From Xanthobacteraceae bacterium (lineage in GTDB: Bacteria; Pseudomonadota; Alphaproteobacteria; Rhizobiales; Xanthobacteraceae), in NCBI GenBank assembly GCA_030037185.1, contig JASHRR010001198.1:1-8966 (forward strand): a stretch of 8,966 nucleotides of DNA. The letters run 5' to 3'. The notes beneath the pieces were generated by a model that saw only the letters and a list, made by a program, of their open reading frames with translations, had not been told where the DNA came from and did not search any database. A program made the position numbers and the translations under genes. Shown here piece after piece: positions 1 to 6,411 of this stretch (the first letter of the stretch is position 1; every line of letters begins with the position of its first letter).

Positions 1-240
1 GCCGGCGTGTTTGCGACCGGGCTGACGGGAAGAACCCCGCTCGACTTCTGGATTCCAAAGCGGCTTGGCAATTGGTACGTGAAGTACGGGTTCGAATACT
101 ACCATATCATCAACGAGGCCTTGCTGGCTGCTCAGGAACTCTCGGCAGGTGCCAGCGGTATTTCCACCGTAAACGGCACCTTCCCCCAAGCCCAGCGCGA
201 TGTGTTCGTCGGCTTCGGCGGCATCGGATTCACGTTCTAA
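1..240 (+). CDS. C-terminal end of a probable outer-membrane beta-barrel protein (5' partial)
   Basis: The reading frame is open from the first base and ends at TAA 238-240, so only the last 79 residues are seen. The tail has alternating hydrophobic and glycine residues and ends in GGIGFTF, with a terminal phenylalanine. That is the usual C-terminal signature of outer-membrane beta-barrel proteins recognised by the BAM machinery. An aromatic-rich strand (residues about 22-34, with WYVKYGFEYYH) fits the same picture. I do not recognise the exact family; a porin-like or meta-pathway/transport-associated outer-membrane protein is possible. The gene converges on the minus-strand gene ending at 404. 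The start and signal peptide lie outside the window. Confidence 0.6.
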   Translation, partial: AGVFATGLTGRTPLDFWIPKRLGNWYVKYGFEYYHIINEALLAAQELSAGASGISTVNGTFPQAQRDVFVGFGGIGFTF

Positions 241-348
241 GTTCCGGTAGTTCTCACAAACCGGGGGCCCAATGCGAGCCGGGAAGATGCACCGTTCACG
301 CCGGCATCTGCGACCGGCTCCGTGGCTGCGGGCTTAGGAAGCGAGCGG

Positions 349-386
349 CCCGACCTCCGCGGGATTGAGGGAAGCGAGAGGTCGGG
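349..386. terminator. Inverted repeat between convergent genes, possible bidirectional terminator
   Basis: The arms CCCGACCTC (349-357) and GAGGTCGGG (378-386) are a perfect 9-bp inverted repeat with a 20-nt loop. It sits between two genes that converge, the plus-strand stop at 240 and the minus-strand stop at 404. The position suits transcription termination from both sides. There is no run of T on either side, so it is not a textbook intrinsic terminator. Confidence 0.35.
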
Positions 387-403
387 ACCATGTTTCTCGC
401 TCC

Positions 404-1327
404 TCAGAAATCTGGCTTGTCTGCGGTCGGGACTGCGGCTTCGTGTCCCGGGAACCATTGGGTGTTCTCGGCGCAAACATGTTCCGGCCAATCAACCAGC
501 GGGCGGCCATACGTTATGGTCGCCGACCACGGCATCGTAAAGGCGCCTTTATCCTCGACCGTGAATTGGAGCTGCAAGTACTTGCTCCGATTGCTGGTGT
601 CCCTGGTCCCCAGGGCGACTTGATTCTCCCTGGCGTCCCGTTCCATGCCTTCTTTCGCGGCTTCGTAATCAAGCATCCGATATCGTTCGACCACGTGCAG
701 AGCCTCTGTGTGTGGCGTACCAAATCGATCGACCATGGAAACTGGCCCGACTTTGAACCCGACTGTGTCTATTACCAGCGTGTCACCTTCGTAGTGGCCG
801 ACGGAATCCCCATACCAGGACGGCGTCACGTGATTGGGATGAGGCTGGTTCATGCGTATGTGACGGACTTGATGATCATAGTCATAAAGGATCGTGACCT
901 TGTCTGGCTGCTGCAGCAGCTGCATTCCACCGCTGGTGAAGACATAAGGCACCCCTTGAGGCGTACACTGGTTGCGCGGGTCCGGATAGCCGGCGCCCGT
1001 TAACATGATTTCTCCGTGCCTTTTCACCACTTCCGCGGCCTCGGGTTTCAAGATCGGATTGGTGTAGTCGCCGACAAGCTGGTTGATGTTGCCGGTGCCG
1101 TTACGTCGCGACCGGTTCACCACCGAAGTGGGACCTGATGACAGCGGCTCGAAGCCGGGGATTGACGGGTGCAACCATTTTCCGGAGATATCCGGAATAG
1201 ATACTCCGCCTTCCGTGCCGCTATTGGCTGGCCCAACCGTGGGCGCCGCCGTTTGCCCGGAGGCAGGCGTCGCAGCCGCTACCCCCAATGCCACTGCCAA
1301 AAAGAAATAACGACGATGTAAATTCAT
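404..1327 (-). CDS. Exported protein of unknown function (family with PDISGKW and EGDTLVIDT motifs)
   Basis: This is a 307-residue protein. The ATG at 1327 is chosen because AAGGAGGAGAGC stands directly before it, an excellent Shine-Dalgarno site. The N-terminus is a signal peptide with HRRYFF at residues 4-9, a hydrophobic run to about 19, and likely cleavage after ASG (24|25). The double arginine makes it partly Tat-like, but Sec export is equally possible. Recognisable blocks are PDISGKW (45-51), CTPQGVP (121-127), QVRHIRMNQPHP (153-164), GDSVGHYEGDTLVIDT (173-188) and DRFGTPHTEALHVVERYR (200-217). I know these blocks from a family of uncharacterised exported proteins common in Bradyrhizobium and in soil bacteria. 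No catalytic role can be assigned. A decayed relative lies just upstream at 1590-1860. Confidence 0.85.
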   Translation of the reverse strand: MNLHRRYFFLAVALGVAAATPASGQTAAPTVGPANSGTEGGVSIPDISGKWLHPSIPGFEPLSSGPTSVVNRSRRNGTGNINQLVGDYTNPILKPEAAEVVKRHGEIMLTGAGYPDPRNQCTPQGVPYVFTSGGMQLLQQPDKVTILYDYDHQVRHIRMNQPHPNHVTPSWYGDSVGHYEGDTLVIDTVGFKVGPVSMVDRFGTPHTEALHVVERYRMLDYEAAKEGMERDARENQVALGTRDTSNRSKYLQLQFTVEDKGAFTMPWSATITYGRPLVDWPEHVCAENTQWFPGHEAAVPTADKPDF

Positions 1328-1589
1328 GCTCTCCTCCTTTTCATCGGAAGCTCTCGCATAAAGCTACGCCTTTTGCGTGTGCGATTGTAGGGGCGGCGCC
1401 ATGTCCGCAACGCCATCGGCGCCTCCGCACATGCGCACTGAATCGTGCATCATTATCAGACGCCGACCAAACCCTTTCGCCTCTGCACCTCAAAACCGAG
1501 GCTGCCCGCTACGCCCGTCCTTCCTGCGCCGCCGCGCACAATTCGCCAGCCCCCGCCGAACGCCGTTCCAAACTCGCGCAGTCGGGCGG

Positions 1590-1860
1590 TCAAGCAACGG
1601 TGGTTCGGCCAAGGTTCTGGCCATCATCGCGACGCTGCGCAGCGGTAAAAGATTCCTGGTTGGCGTACTTGGCGGGGCGCCGTAAGGGCGTATCAGAGTC
1701 GACGGTCCAATTTCCCCGGAGGTTCTCCCAAGGCGTTCTCGGCGCTTGGCCGGTAAGCGGCTGGCGTTTGCGCCTGCGTCCGTTTGACGGGTACCGAGAT
1801 GACGGCGCCTGCCGCCGCGATCGCGGCCATTGTCACCGAGCCTCGAGCCGGTAGCCGGGG
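1590..1860 (-). pseudogene. Frameshifted remnant of an exported protein related to the 404-1327 family
   Basis: Two frames read together look like the N-terminus of a secreted protein. From ATG 1830 the first frame gives a hydrophobic alanine-rich signal-like stretch with likely cleavage near TQAQ|TPAA, continuing to about 1715. There the reading moves to another minus frame, which gives GNWTVDSDTPLRRPAKYANQ followed by ESFTAAQR and ends at TGA 1592-1590. From memory this matches the start of uncharacterised exported proteins that read PDLQGIWTDEFDTPLQRPAK or similar. Those share the later EGDTLVVDT and LHVVERF blocks with the intact neighbour. The rest of the gene is absent. It lies on the same strand as, and upstream of, the intact gene, so a broken tandem paralogue is likely. 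The assignment rests on a short stretch. Confidence 0.45.
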
Positions 1861-1996
1861 AAGCGGCCCGGGGCCCTCGGCCCAACATGGCGCCATTCTG
1901 TTGGGATGAAGCGAGGCATCCAGGCCCTTAAATCGACTTAAGAAGTCACTAGTACTCGTTGCGCATTTACGATGGAATGTCGAATTGCGAGGAATT

Positions 1997-2560
1997 ATGG
2001 ACAGGACCATTTCGCGAATAGAAGGATTTTTGGTCGTGGTGGCCGCCGCTTGCGGTTTTGGTGCGGACGCGCAGGACTTAGACCGCGCCGCATCGGGATT
2101 CGCGATCACTCCCCCCGCGGGATATGTTGCAAAGCCAAGCTCGACGGCATCACCGTCGCGGCTGGCGCTGCAGCTGACAAAGCCGACCGAGCCCGGCGTT
2201 ACCTGTGAGGTCTCCTTCGAGGTCCTACCCGGCTTCCAGCATTTCAGCCAGGAGATGCTCAACCGCCAGACCGACAATCCGGATTGGGAGGCGTTCTACC
2301 GCGAAGGGCTCGGCGACTTTTATACGATTGGGAGTGTCGAGCGCTTCGATCATGCAGACGTGCGCGGGGCGGTAGTGCGCGGCATTTCGAAATCGAAGCC
2401 GATGATTCGGAATTGGGCCCCCGACCAACCGACGCTCATTTTCATCTTCTACACCCCCAAGGGCGCGAGCAAGATCGCTTGCGTGGCGCCTGAGCCAATC
2501 TTCGAGGCGCGCCGTCCTGAATTCGAGGCAGTGGCGCGCGGCATCACGTTGGCGCAATGA
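1997..2560 (+). CDS. Small exported hypothetical protein
   Basis: This is a 187-residue protein. ATG 1997 is preferred over the upstream in-frame TTG at 1985 because GCGAGGA stands just before it and because the signal peptide then has normal length. Residues 1-25 form a Sec-type signal with arginines at 3 and 7, the hydrophobic run FLVVVAAA and likely cleavage after ADA (25|26). The mature part begins QDLDRA and soon reads ITPPAGY, typical of small alphaproteobacterial secreted proteins. There is one cysteine in the middle (VTCEVSFEV) and one near the C-terminus (KIACVAPEP), which could form a disulfide. No enzyme motif is seen and I do not recognise the family. It is not coupled to neighbours on either side. 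Confidence 0.75.
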   Translation: MDRTISRIEGFLVVVAAACGFGADAQDLDRAASGFAITPPAGYVAKPSSTASPSRLALQLTKPTEPGVTCEVSFEVLPGFQHFSQEMLNRQTDNPDWEAFYREGLGDFYTIGSVERFDHADVRGAVVRGISKSKPMIRNWAPDQPTLIFIFYTPKGASKIACVAPEPIFEARRPEFEAVARGITLAQ

Positions 2561-2878
2561 GGTTGGAGCAACCTAGCCCTTCAGGCTCCCTCGTCCCGAC
2601 CCGACGTTTGACGCGGTCGTGCACTGCGCTCCCGAGGGGCTTCGATGATGGCAATTGGCATTGGTGGGTGCATTGCCGATCGGGGCGGGTGCAATGGAGG
2701 TTCCAGGGCGAGCAAAAGACGAGCCGCGAAGGCTGCTCGGCCCATCCATGGTAGCGAGCCACAAATGGCGACGGAGTGCTCGAGAGCGTCCCATTGAATT
2801 CGGCTAGCCGTGGCCGCCGCCGCGGCGCTTGTTCACAAAAGCGCTGGCCCGGCTCCCCTTCGGCCGCCGGCGAGATCA
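2561..2878. other. Gene-free stretch, no recognisable content
   Basis: Both strands contain open frames here, but they are rich in arginine, serine and proline, lack ribosome binding sites and resemble no family I know. No terminator, repeat or RNA gene could be recognised after the stop codon at 2560. Confidence 0.4.
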
Positions 2879-3136
2879 TCATTCGGCCGGATGCGCCTCC
2901 GCTTCCTTGGCGGGCGCCATCTCGGCCGAGACGAGTTCCGGATAGCTGGCCAGGCCGTAAAGGAAACCCGCAAGAATGACATAGGCTGCGGCCACTGTTG
3001 GATGACCCCAACCGGTCTCACCCGCGACCGCTGTCGCGGCGGTCCATCGAGGAATTTCGTCAGCGTGGCGGCCCGCGTTCTCAGCGTGGCGGCCCGCGTT
3101 CGAAGTCTCGGCGGTGGGAGCCTGGGGCGTGACCAC
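2879..3136 (-). CDS. Doubtful small single-pass membrane protein or C-terminal gene remnant
   Basis: The minus frame encodes about 85 residues from a GTG at 3136. It holds one convincing transmembrane segment (HPTVAAAYVILAGFLYGLAS) followed by a short tail rich in E, A and P. Before it comes an exact 21-bp tandem duplication that gives NAGRHAE-NAGRHAD. There is no Shine-Dalgarno site before the GTG, and the frame stays open upstream to a TAG at 3274-3272 without a good start. It may therefore be the surviving C-terminus of a decayed membrane protein. I do not recognise the family. Coding status is uncertain. Confidence 0.3.
   Translation of the reverse strand: MVTPQAPTAETSNAGRHAENAGRHADEIPRWTAATAVAGETGWGHPTVAAAYVILAGFLYGLASYPELVSAEMAPAKEAEAHPAE
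3060..3101. repeat. 21-bp perfect tandem duplication
   Basis: TCAGCGTGGCGGCCCGCGTTC occurs twice head to tail (3060-3080 and 3081-3101) with no mismatch. On the minus strand it encodes a duplicated heptad, NAGRHAE and NAGRHAD. A length of exactly seven codons keeps the frame open. An exact copy suggests a recent slippage or duplication. Confidence 0.85.
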
Positions 3137-3704
3137 CGGAATTGTCGAGCTTTGCTGCCGGCCTGAGTGCTTTCTCAGTGATTTTGACCTAATCAGGCTG
3201 TCCGCTTGGGCGAACGCATGGAAATTGCTGGAGTGGTGGCGGTCATTTCGCTGAAATTCCGAGAATAGTGACTAAACAAATACTATTTTACTGTTGTGTC
3301 GCGCTAATCGTTGTGACTCGATATCCGCAAATTGATTCGCGCTTACAAGACAATAGCGACTAACTCGCGATCTAACTCATTGATATAGAACGACTCTGCT
3401 CTTAAAAAACTGGAAGTTAGGATAGGTTTCCACCGGGCCCAAGCCGACCTGCTTCTCGCGGCGGATGGCGATCCACTCTGAATGGGCATTGATGTTCCCC
3501 GAACAAGCAGGGTCAAGGTAGCGCCCCGGCGCGAACCGTCGGAAAATGCCGCGCTCATCAAAGCCGACCGCGACAAGAAAGAAGCGCCGACGTGTGCCGG
3601 CATAAAACTTGCAATGAGAGGTGCGGGGCTCGAACGGTAAGTCCGCTTTTGACCGGTCCCCTCACCTCGCTGGATTTCAAAATCACAATTCGGGGAATTA
3701 GATC
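3137..3704. promoter_or_regulatory. AT-richer leader region upstream of the amidase gene, with inverted repeats
   Basis: This stretch precedes the Tat amidase gene, and bases about 3160-3420 are clearly more AT-rich than the rest of the window. It contains AATAGT (3264-3269) paired with ACTATT (3282-3287), GCGCTAATC (3301-3309) paired imperfectly with GATTCGCGC (3334-3342), and a 13-bp imperfect inverted repeat at 3616-3670. These make it the best place for the amidase promoter and operators. I could not place a convincing -35/-10 pair. A minus-strand frame at 3377-3661 also stays open; it may be a gene relic and is treated as a finding. Confidence 0.35.
3616..3670. repeat. Imperfect inverted repeat just upstream of the amidase gene
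   Basis: GAGAGGTGCGGGG (3616-3628) pairs with CCCCTCACCTCGC (3658-3670) at 11 of 13 positions, with a 29-nt loop. The loop contains GTCCGCTTTTGACC, which resembles half of an intergenic palindrome that I recall as common in Bradyrhizobium genomes. The structure ends 34 bp before the amidase start codon, so it could fold in the leader RNA or simply be a decayed REP-like element. Confidence 0.4.
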
Positions 3705-5147
3705 ATGTGCGCAGGCGACGATCGCAATTGCCCACAATTCGACCTGCACCGGCAGGAACTGATCGAACACCTGGATGCGGAGCGGCGCGGGTTTCTCAAG
3801 AGCGCATTCGCGGCAAGCGGCGCGGCCGCGGCCTGGGCTACCGGCACCGCGCTGGTGTCGCCGGCCTCCGCGCAAACCGTGGCGGGTCCGGGCCGACCCG
3901 CCTATCATTATCTGGCGGCGACCGCCGACACAGTCCATTGGGGTTATTTCAGCAAGCTATTGCTGCCGCGCATCGAAATCGATTCGGGCGATTACATTAC
4001 TATCGAAGCGCTGACCCATCATGCCAATGATGATGCCGAGCGCATGATCAAGGGCGACCCCGGCGCCGAAAGCGTATTTTTGTGGACGCGCGACAAGAAG
4101 AACGTCGATCGTCGCGGCGCCGGCCCGGTGGACGGAAAGCTGCTCGGTCGCGGCTCAGGCGAAGGTTTCGGCGTCCACATCTGCACCGGCCCGGTCTTCG
4201 TCCGCGGAGCCGAACCGGGCGACATCCTCGAGGTACGCATCATCGACGTGAAGCCGCGGCCCTGCGCCAATCCGCTCTATCCCGGCAGGTCGTTCGGCTC
4301 GAACGCCGCCGCCTGGTGGGGGTTTCAGTACAAGGACCTGCTCACCGAGCCGAAGCCGCGCGAAGTCTGCACCATCTACGAGATCGACACGAGCGGACAG
4401 CAGAACTGGGCTCAGGCAGTCTACAATTTCCGCTGGACGCCGCAGACCGATCCATTCGGTGTCGTTCACAATACAATTGATTATCCAGGCGTGCACGTCG
4501 ATCATGCGACCGTCCGGGAGAACCACGGGGTTCTCAAAAACATCCGCATTCCGATCCGGCCGCACTTCGGCGTGATGACGGTTGCGCCGAAGGAAGCCGA
4601 CTATGTGGATTCGATTCCACCGGGTTATTTCGGCGGCAATATCGACAATTGGCGCATCGGCAAGGGCGCGACCATGTACTATCCGGTCGCGGTTCCGGGC
4701 GCGTTGTTCTCGGTCGGCGACTCCCATGCTGCCCAGGGCGATTCCGAGCTTTGCGGCACAGCCATCGAGTGCTCGCTGACCGGAACCTTCCAGCTCATCG
4801 TGCATAAAAAGAGCTCGCTGACGGGTTCGCTCGCGACATTAGACTATCCCCTGCTGGAGACTCAGGACGAATGGGTGCTACACGGGTTCAGCTTCGCCAA
4901 TTATCTCGCCGAGCTTGGCCCCAATGCGCAGCAGGAAATCTACAACAAGTCGTCAATCGATCTCGCGTTGCGCGATGCGTTCCACAAGATGCGTGCTTTC
5001 CTGATGAATACCAAGGGCCTGAGCGAAGACGAAGCGATCTCGCTGATATCGGTCGCCGTAGACTTCGGCGTCACTCAGGTGGTCGACGGCAACTGGGGCA
5101 TCCACGCGATCCTCAAAAAGAACCTGTTCGCCGGAGTCTCGGTGTGA
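3705..5147 (+). CDS. Tat-exported acetamidase/formamidase-family amidase
   Basis: This 480-residue protein belongs to the FmdA/AmdA family, metal-dependent amidases that release ammonia from short amides such as formamide and acetamide. The start ATG 3705 follows GGGGA at a spacing of 8. The N-terminus is a textbook twin-arginine signal: a long polar n-region, RRGFLKS at residues 27-33, a hydrophobic alanine-rich stretch, and cleavage after ASA (56|57). The protein should therefore act in the periplasm, whereas well-known members are cytoplasmic and about 400 residues long. The mature part shows family blocks PHFGVM (286-291), a GGN block (310-312), and GALFSVGDSHAAQGDSELCG (332-351). The last block usually reads GDGHAAQGDGE, as I recall it, so two glycines are replaced by serine here. 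The nitrile hydratase operon starts 559 bp downstream on the same strand, which points to hydrolysis of the amide made by that enzyme. Confidence 0.9.
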   Translation: MCAGDDRNCPQFDLHRQELIEHLDAERRGFLKSAFAASGAAAAWATGTALVSPASAQTVAGPGRPAYHYLAATADTVHWGYFSKLLLPRIEIDSGDYITIEALTHHANDDAERMIKGDPGAESVFLWTRDKKNVDRRGAGPVDGKLLGRGSGEGFGVHICTGPVFVRGAEPGDILEVRIIDVKPRPCANPLYPGRSFGSNAAAWWGFQYKDLLTEPKPREVCTIYEIDTSGQQNWAQAVYNFRWTPQTDPFGVVHNTIDYPGVHVDHATVRENHGVLKNIRIPIRPHFGVMTVAPKEADYVDSIPPGYFGGNIDNWRIGKGATMYYPVAVPGALFSVGDSHAAQGDSELCGTAIECSLTGTFQLIVHKKSSLTGSLATLDYPLLETQDEWVLHGFSFANYLAELGPNAQQEIYNKSSIDLALRDAFHKMRAFLMNTKGLSEDEAISLISVAVDFGVTQVVDGNWGIHAILKKNLFAGVSV

Positions 5148-5261
5148 CGCGCCGGCTCCCACTGCCTTTCGGCATCTCCGGGTCACACCCAAGCGCATCT
5201 CGATGCGCGCAAACTCGACATCATAGCGCGGGACCGGCCGCATGAGCGCGGCAAGCTTGTG

Positions 5262-5284
5262 CCGGGAGGCGGCTGCCGCCCCGG
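5262..5284 (+). terminator. GC-rich hairpin downstream of the amidase gene
   Basis: GGCGG (5268-5272) pairs with CCGCC (5276-5280) around a 3-nt loop, and the stem continues through flanking G and C residues with two single-base bulges. It lies about 115 bp after the amidase stop codon. No T run follows, so it is a weak terminator candidate. Confidence 0.25.
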
Positions 5285-5400
5285 TTCAGCGGCCCATAGA
5301 CTGGAGCACTTTTACGCGCCAATTTAAAACGCCGGCAGCCTCAGACGATCCAAAGTTGAGCGCAGTGCACCCACCGGGTGATGGCGACCCACCTGTTCCG

Positions 5401-5427
5401 AATTGAAGACGACCAGTCGGTTCAATT
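5401..5427. promoter_or_regulatory. Near-palindromic dyad, candidate operator
   Basis: The outer arms AATTGAA (5401-5407) and TTCAATT (5421-5427) are perfectly complementary. Inside them CGAC (5410-5413) and GTCG (5416-5419) are also complementary, nearly centred on the same point. Eleven of the 13 bases in each half pair if one single-base asymmetry is allowed. A two-layer dyad like this, about 280 bp before the nitrile hydratase operon, looks like a binding site for a dimeric regulator. No regulator gene is in the window. Confidence 0.4.
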
Positions 5428-5706
5428 GATGGCGCATTATTACATTATGGGGTTTTCAGCACCGTAGCAGCGGCGTTGCGAACGGAAAGGCTGTGCGTAG
5501 GGCTTCCAGCCAATGTGGCGACGGCCTGCGCTCAATAACCTTCAAGCGACCGTCGACCGGCGTCAGAGATCCTGACGGCCGACAGTTTTGCCCGCCAGCC
5601 TTCATCTCGCGCTGTGTTGTTGTCCCTTGACAAATCCACCCCTCTGCCGCCCCTTCTATTTATTGACAGTTTCGCAAGAATCCATTGGATGACCAGGGAG
5701 GGTCAC

Positions 5707-6411
5707 ATGGACACGACCCGACGCGATCTCTTAGCCGTCACAGTCACTGCAAGTGGTGCGGCAATGACGCAGAATCTGGCGCGCGCGGCCGACGAGCACG
5801 CGCACGATCATCAAGCGCTGCCGTCAGAACCTGCTTTGCGCGTTAAGTCGTTGGAATCCCTGCTCGTCGAAAAGGGGCTCGTCGACCCCGCGGCGCTCGA
5901 CGCGGTGGTCGATACCTACGAACACAAGGTTGGCCCGCGCAATGGCGCGCGGGTGGTGGCGCGGGCCTGGGTCGATCCGGCGTACAAAGCACGCCTATTG
6001 TCTGATGGCCGCGCCGCGCTCAGAGAACTCGGCTACGGCGGCGCGCAGGGCGAGGACACGCTGGTGGTGGAGAATACCCCGCGCGTGCACAACCTTGTCG
6101 TCTGCACGCTGTGCTCCTGCTATCCATGGCCACTGCTGGGTCTGCCTCCCGTTTGGTACAAGTCGTCGCCGTATCGCTCGCGTGCGGTCATCGATCCGCG
6201 CGGGGTATTGCGGGAGTTCGGAGTGACGCTCGCGGACGATGTCGAGGTTCACGTCTGGGACTCCACCGCAGAGCTGCGCTATCTCGTGCTGCCGGAACGT
6301 CCCGCGGGCAGCGAGCACCTGAGCGAAGAGGAACTGGCCGCACTGGTCACCCGCGATGCTATGGTCGGCATCGCAAAGGTCGCTCTGCCACAGAAAGGAG
6401 CCCGGCTATGA
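5707..6411 (+). CDS. nthA: Nitrile hydratase alpha subunit, cobalt type, with an N-terminal Tat-like signal
   Basis: This is the catalytic subunit of nitrile hydratase (nitrile to amide), 234 residues long. The metal site is CTLCSC at 133-138, followed by [14 protein letters not shown]. Threonine in the second position marks the cobalt type; iron enzymes have CSLCSC. The family blocks [20 protein letters not shown] (71-90) and [12 protein letters not shown] are intact. ATG 5707 is chosen because GGGAGGGTCAC precedes it. In-frame starts upstream (ATG 5689, TTG 5614) lack such a site. Residues 3-28 read TTRRDLLAV, a hydrophobic stretch, then LARA|A, a good Tat signal. The usual alpha-subunit start ([20 protein letters not shown]) begins only after it. 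Its stop overlaps the beta start by 4 bp (ATGA). Gamma thiocyanate hydrolase shares the motif, but the separate beta gene supports nitrile hydratase. Confidence 0.93.
   Translation: MDTTRRDLLAVTVTASGAAMTQNLARAADEHAHDHQALPSEPALRVKSLESLLVEKGLVDPAALDAVVDTYEHKVGPRNGARVVARAWVDPAYKARLLSDGRAALRELGYGGAQGEDTLVVENTPRVHNLVVCTLCSCYPWPLLGLPPVWYKSSPYRSRAVIDPRGVLREFGVTLADDVEVHVWDSTAELRYLVLPERPAGSEHLSEEELAALVTRDAMVGIAKVALPQKGARL

Larger units (their letters stand above)
5148..5706. promoter_or_regulatory. Intergenic region upstream of the nitrile hydratase operon
   Basis: No gene is recognised in these 559 bases. A GC-rich hairpin lies at 5262-5284, a strong dyad at 5401-5427, and the sequence becomes AT-richer toward the nitrile hydratase start. 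Two exact TTGACA hexamers occur at 5627-5632 and 5663-5668. The second is followed 16 bp on by a weak TTGGAT, so neither makes a convincing promoter. The operon promoter very probably lies in this stretch. Confidence 0.4.

Noticed and set aside
365..1003. 212-codon plus-strand open frame over the 404-1327 gene
   Set aside because: It is antisense to a minus-strand gene with a strong ribosome binding site, a signal peptide and known family blocks. The frame has no ribosome binding site or recognisable motif.
1693..2277. 194-codon minus-strand open frame
   Set aside because: Its right half is antisense to the exported protein at 1997-2560. Only its left end (1715-1860) is meaningful, as part of the frameshifted remnant.
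3060..3101. Possible CRISPR array
   Set aside because: Only two adjacent copies of 21 bp with no spacer; it is a simple tandem duplication.
4155..4805. 216-codon minus-strand open frame inside the amidase
   Set aside because: It is antisense to the conserved amidase core, and such shadows are common in GC-rich genes.
5614..5706. Longer nitrile hydratase alpha starting at TTG 5614 or ATG 5689
   Set aside because: Neither has a good Shine-Dalgarno site, while ATG 5707 does. The longer forms would also bury the twin-arginine signal behind 31 or 6 extra residues.
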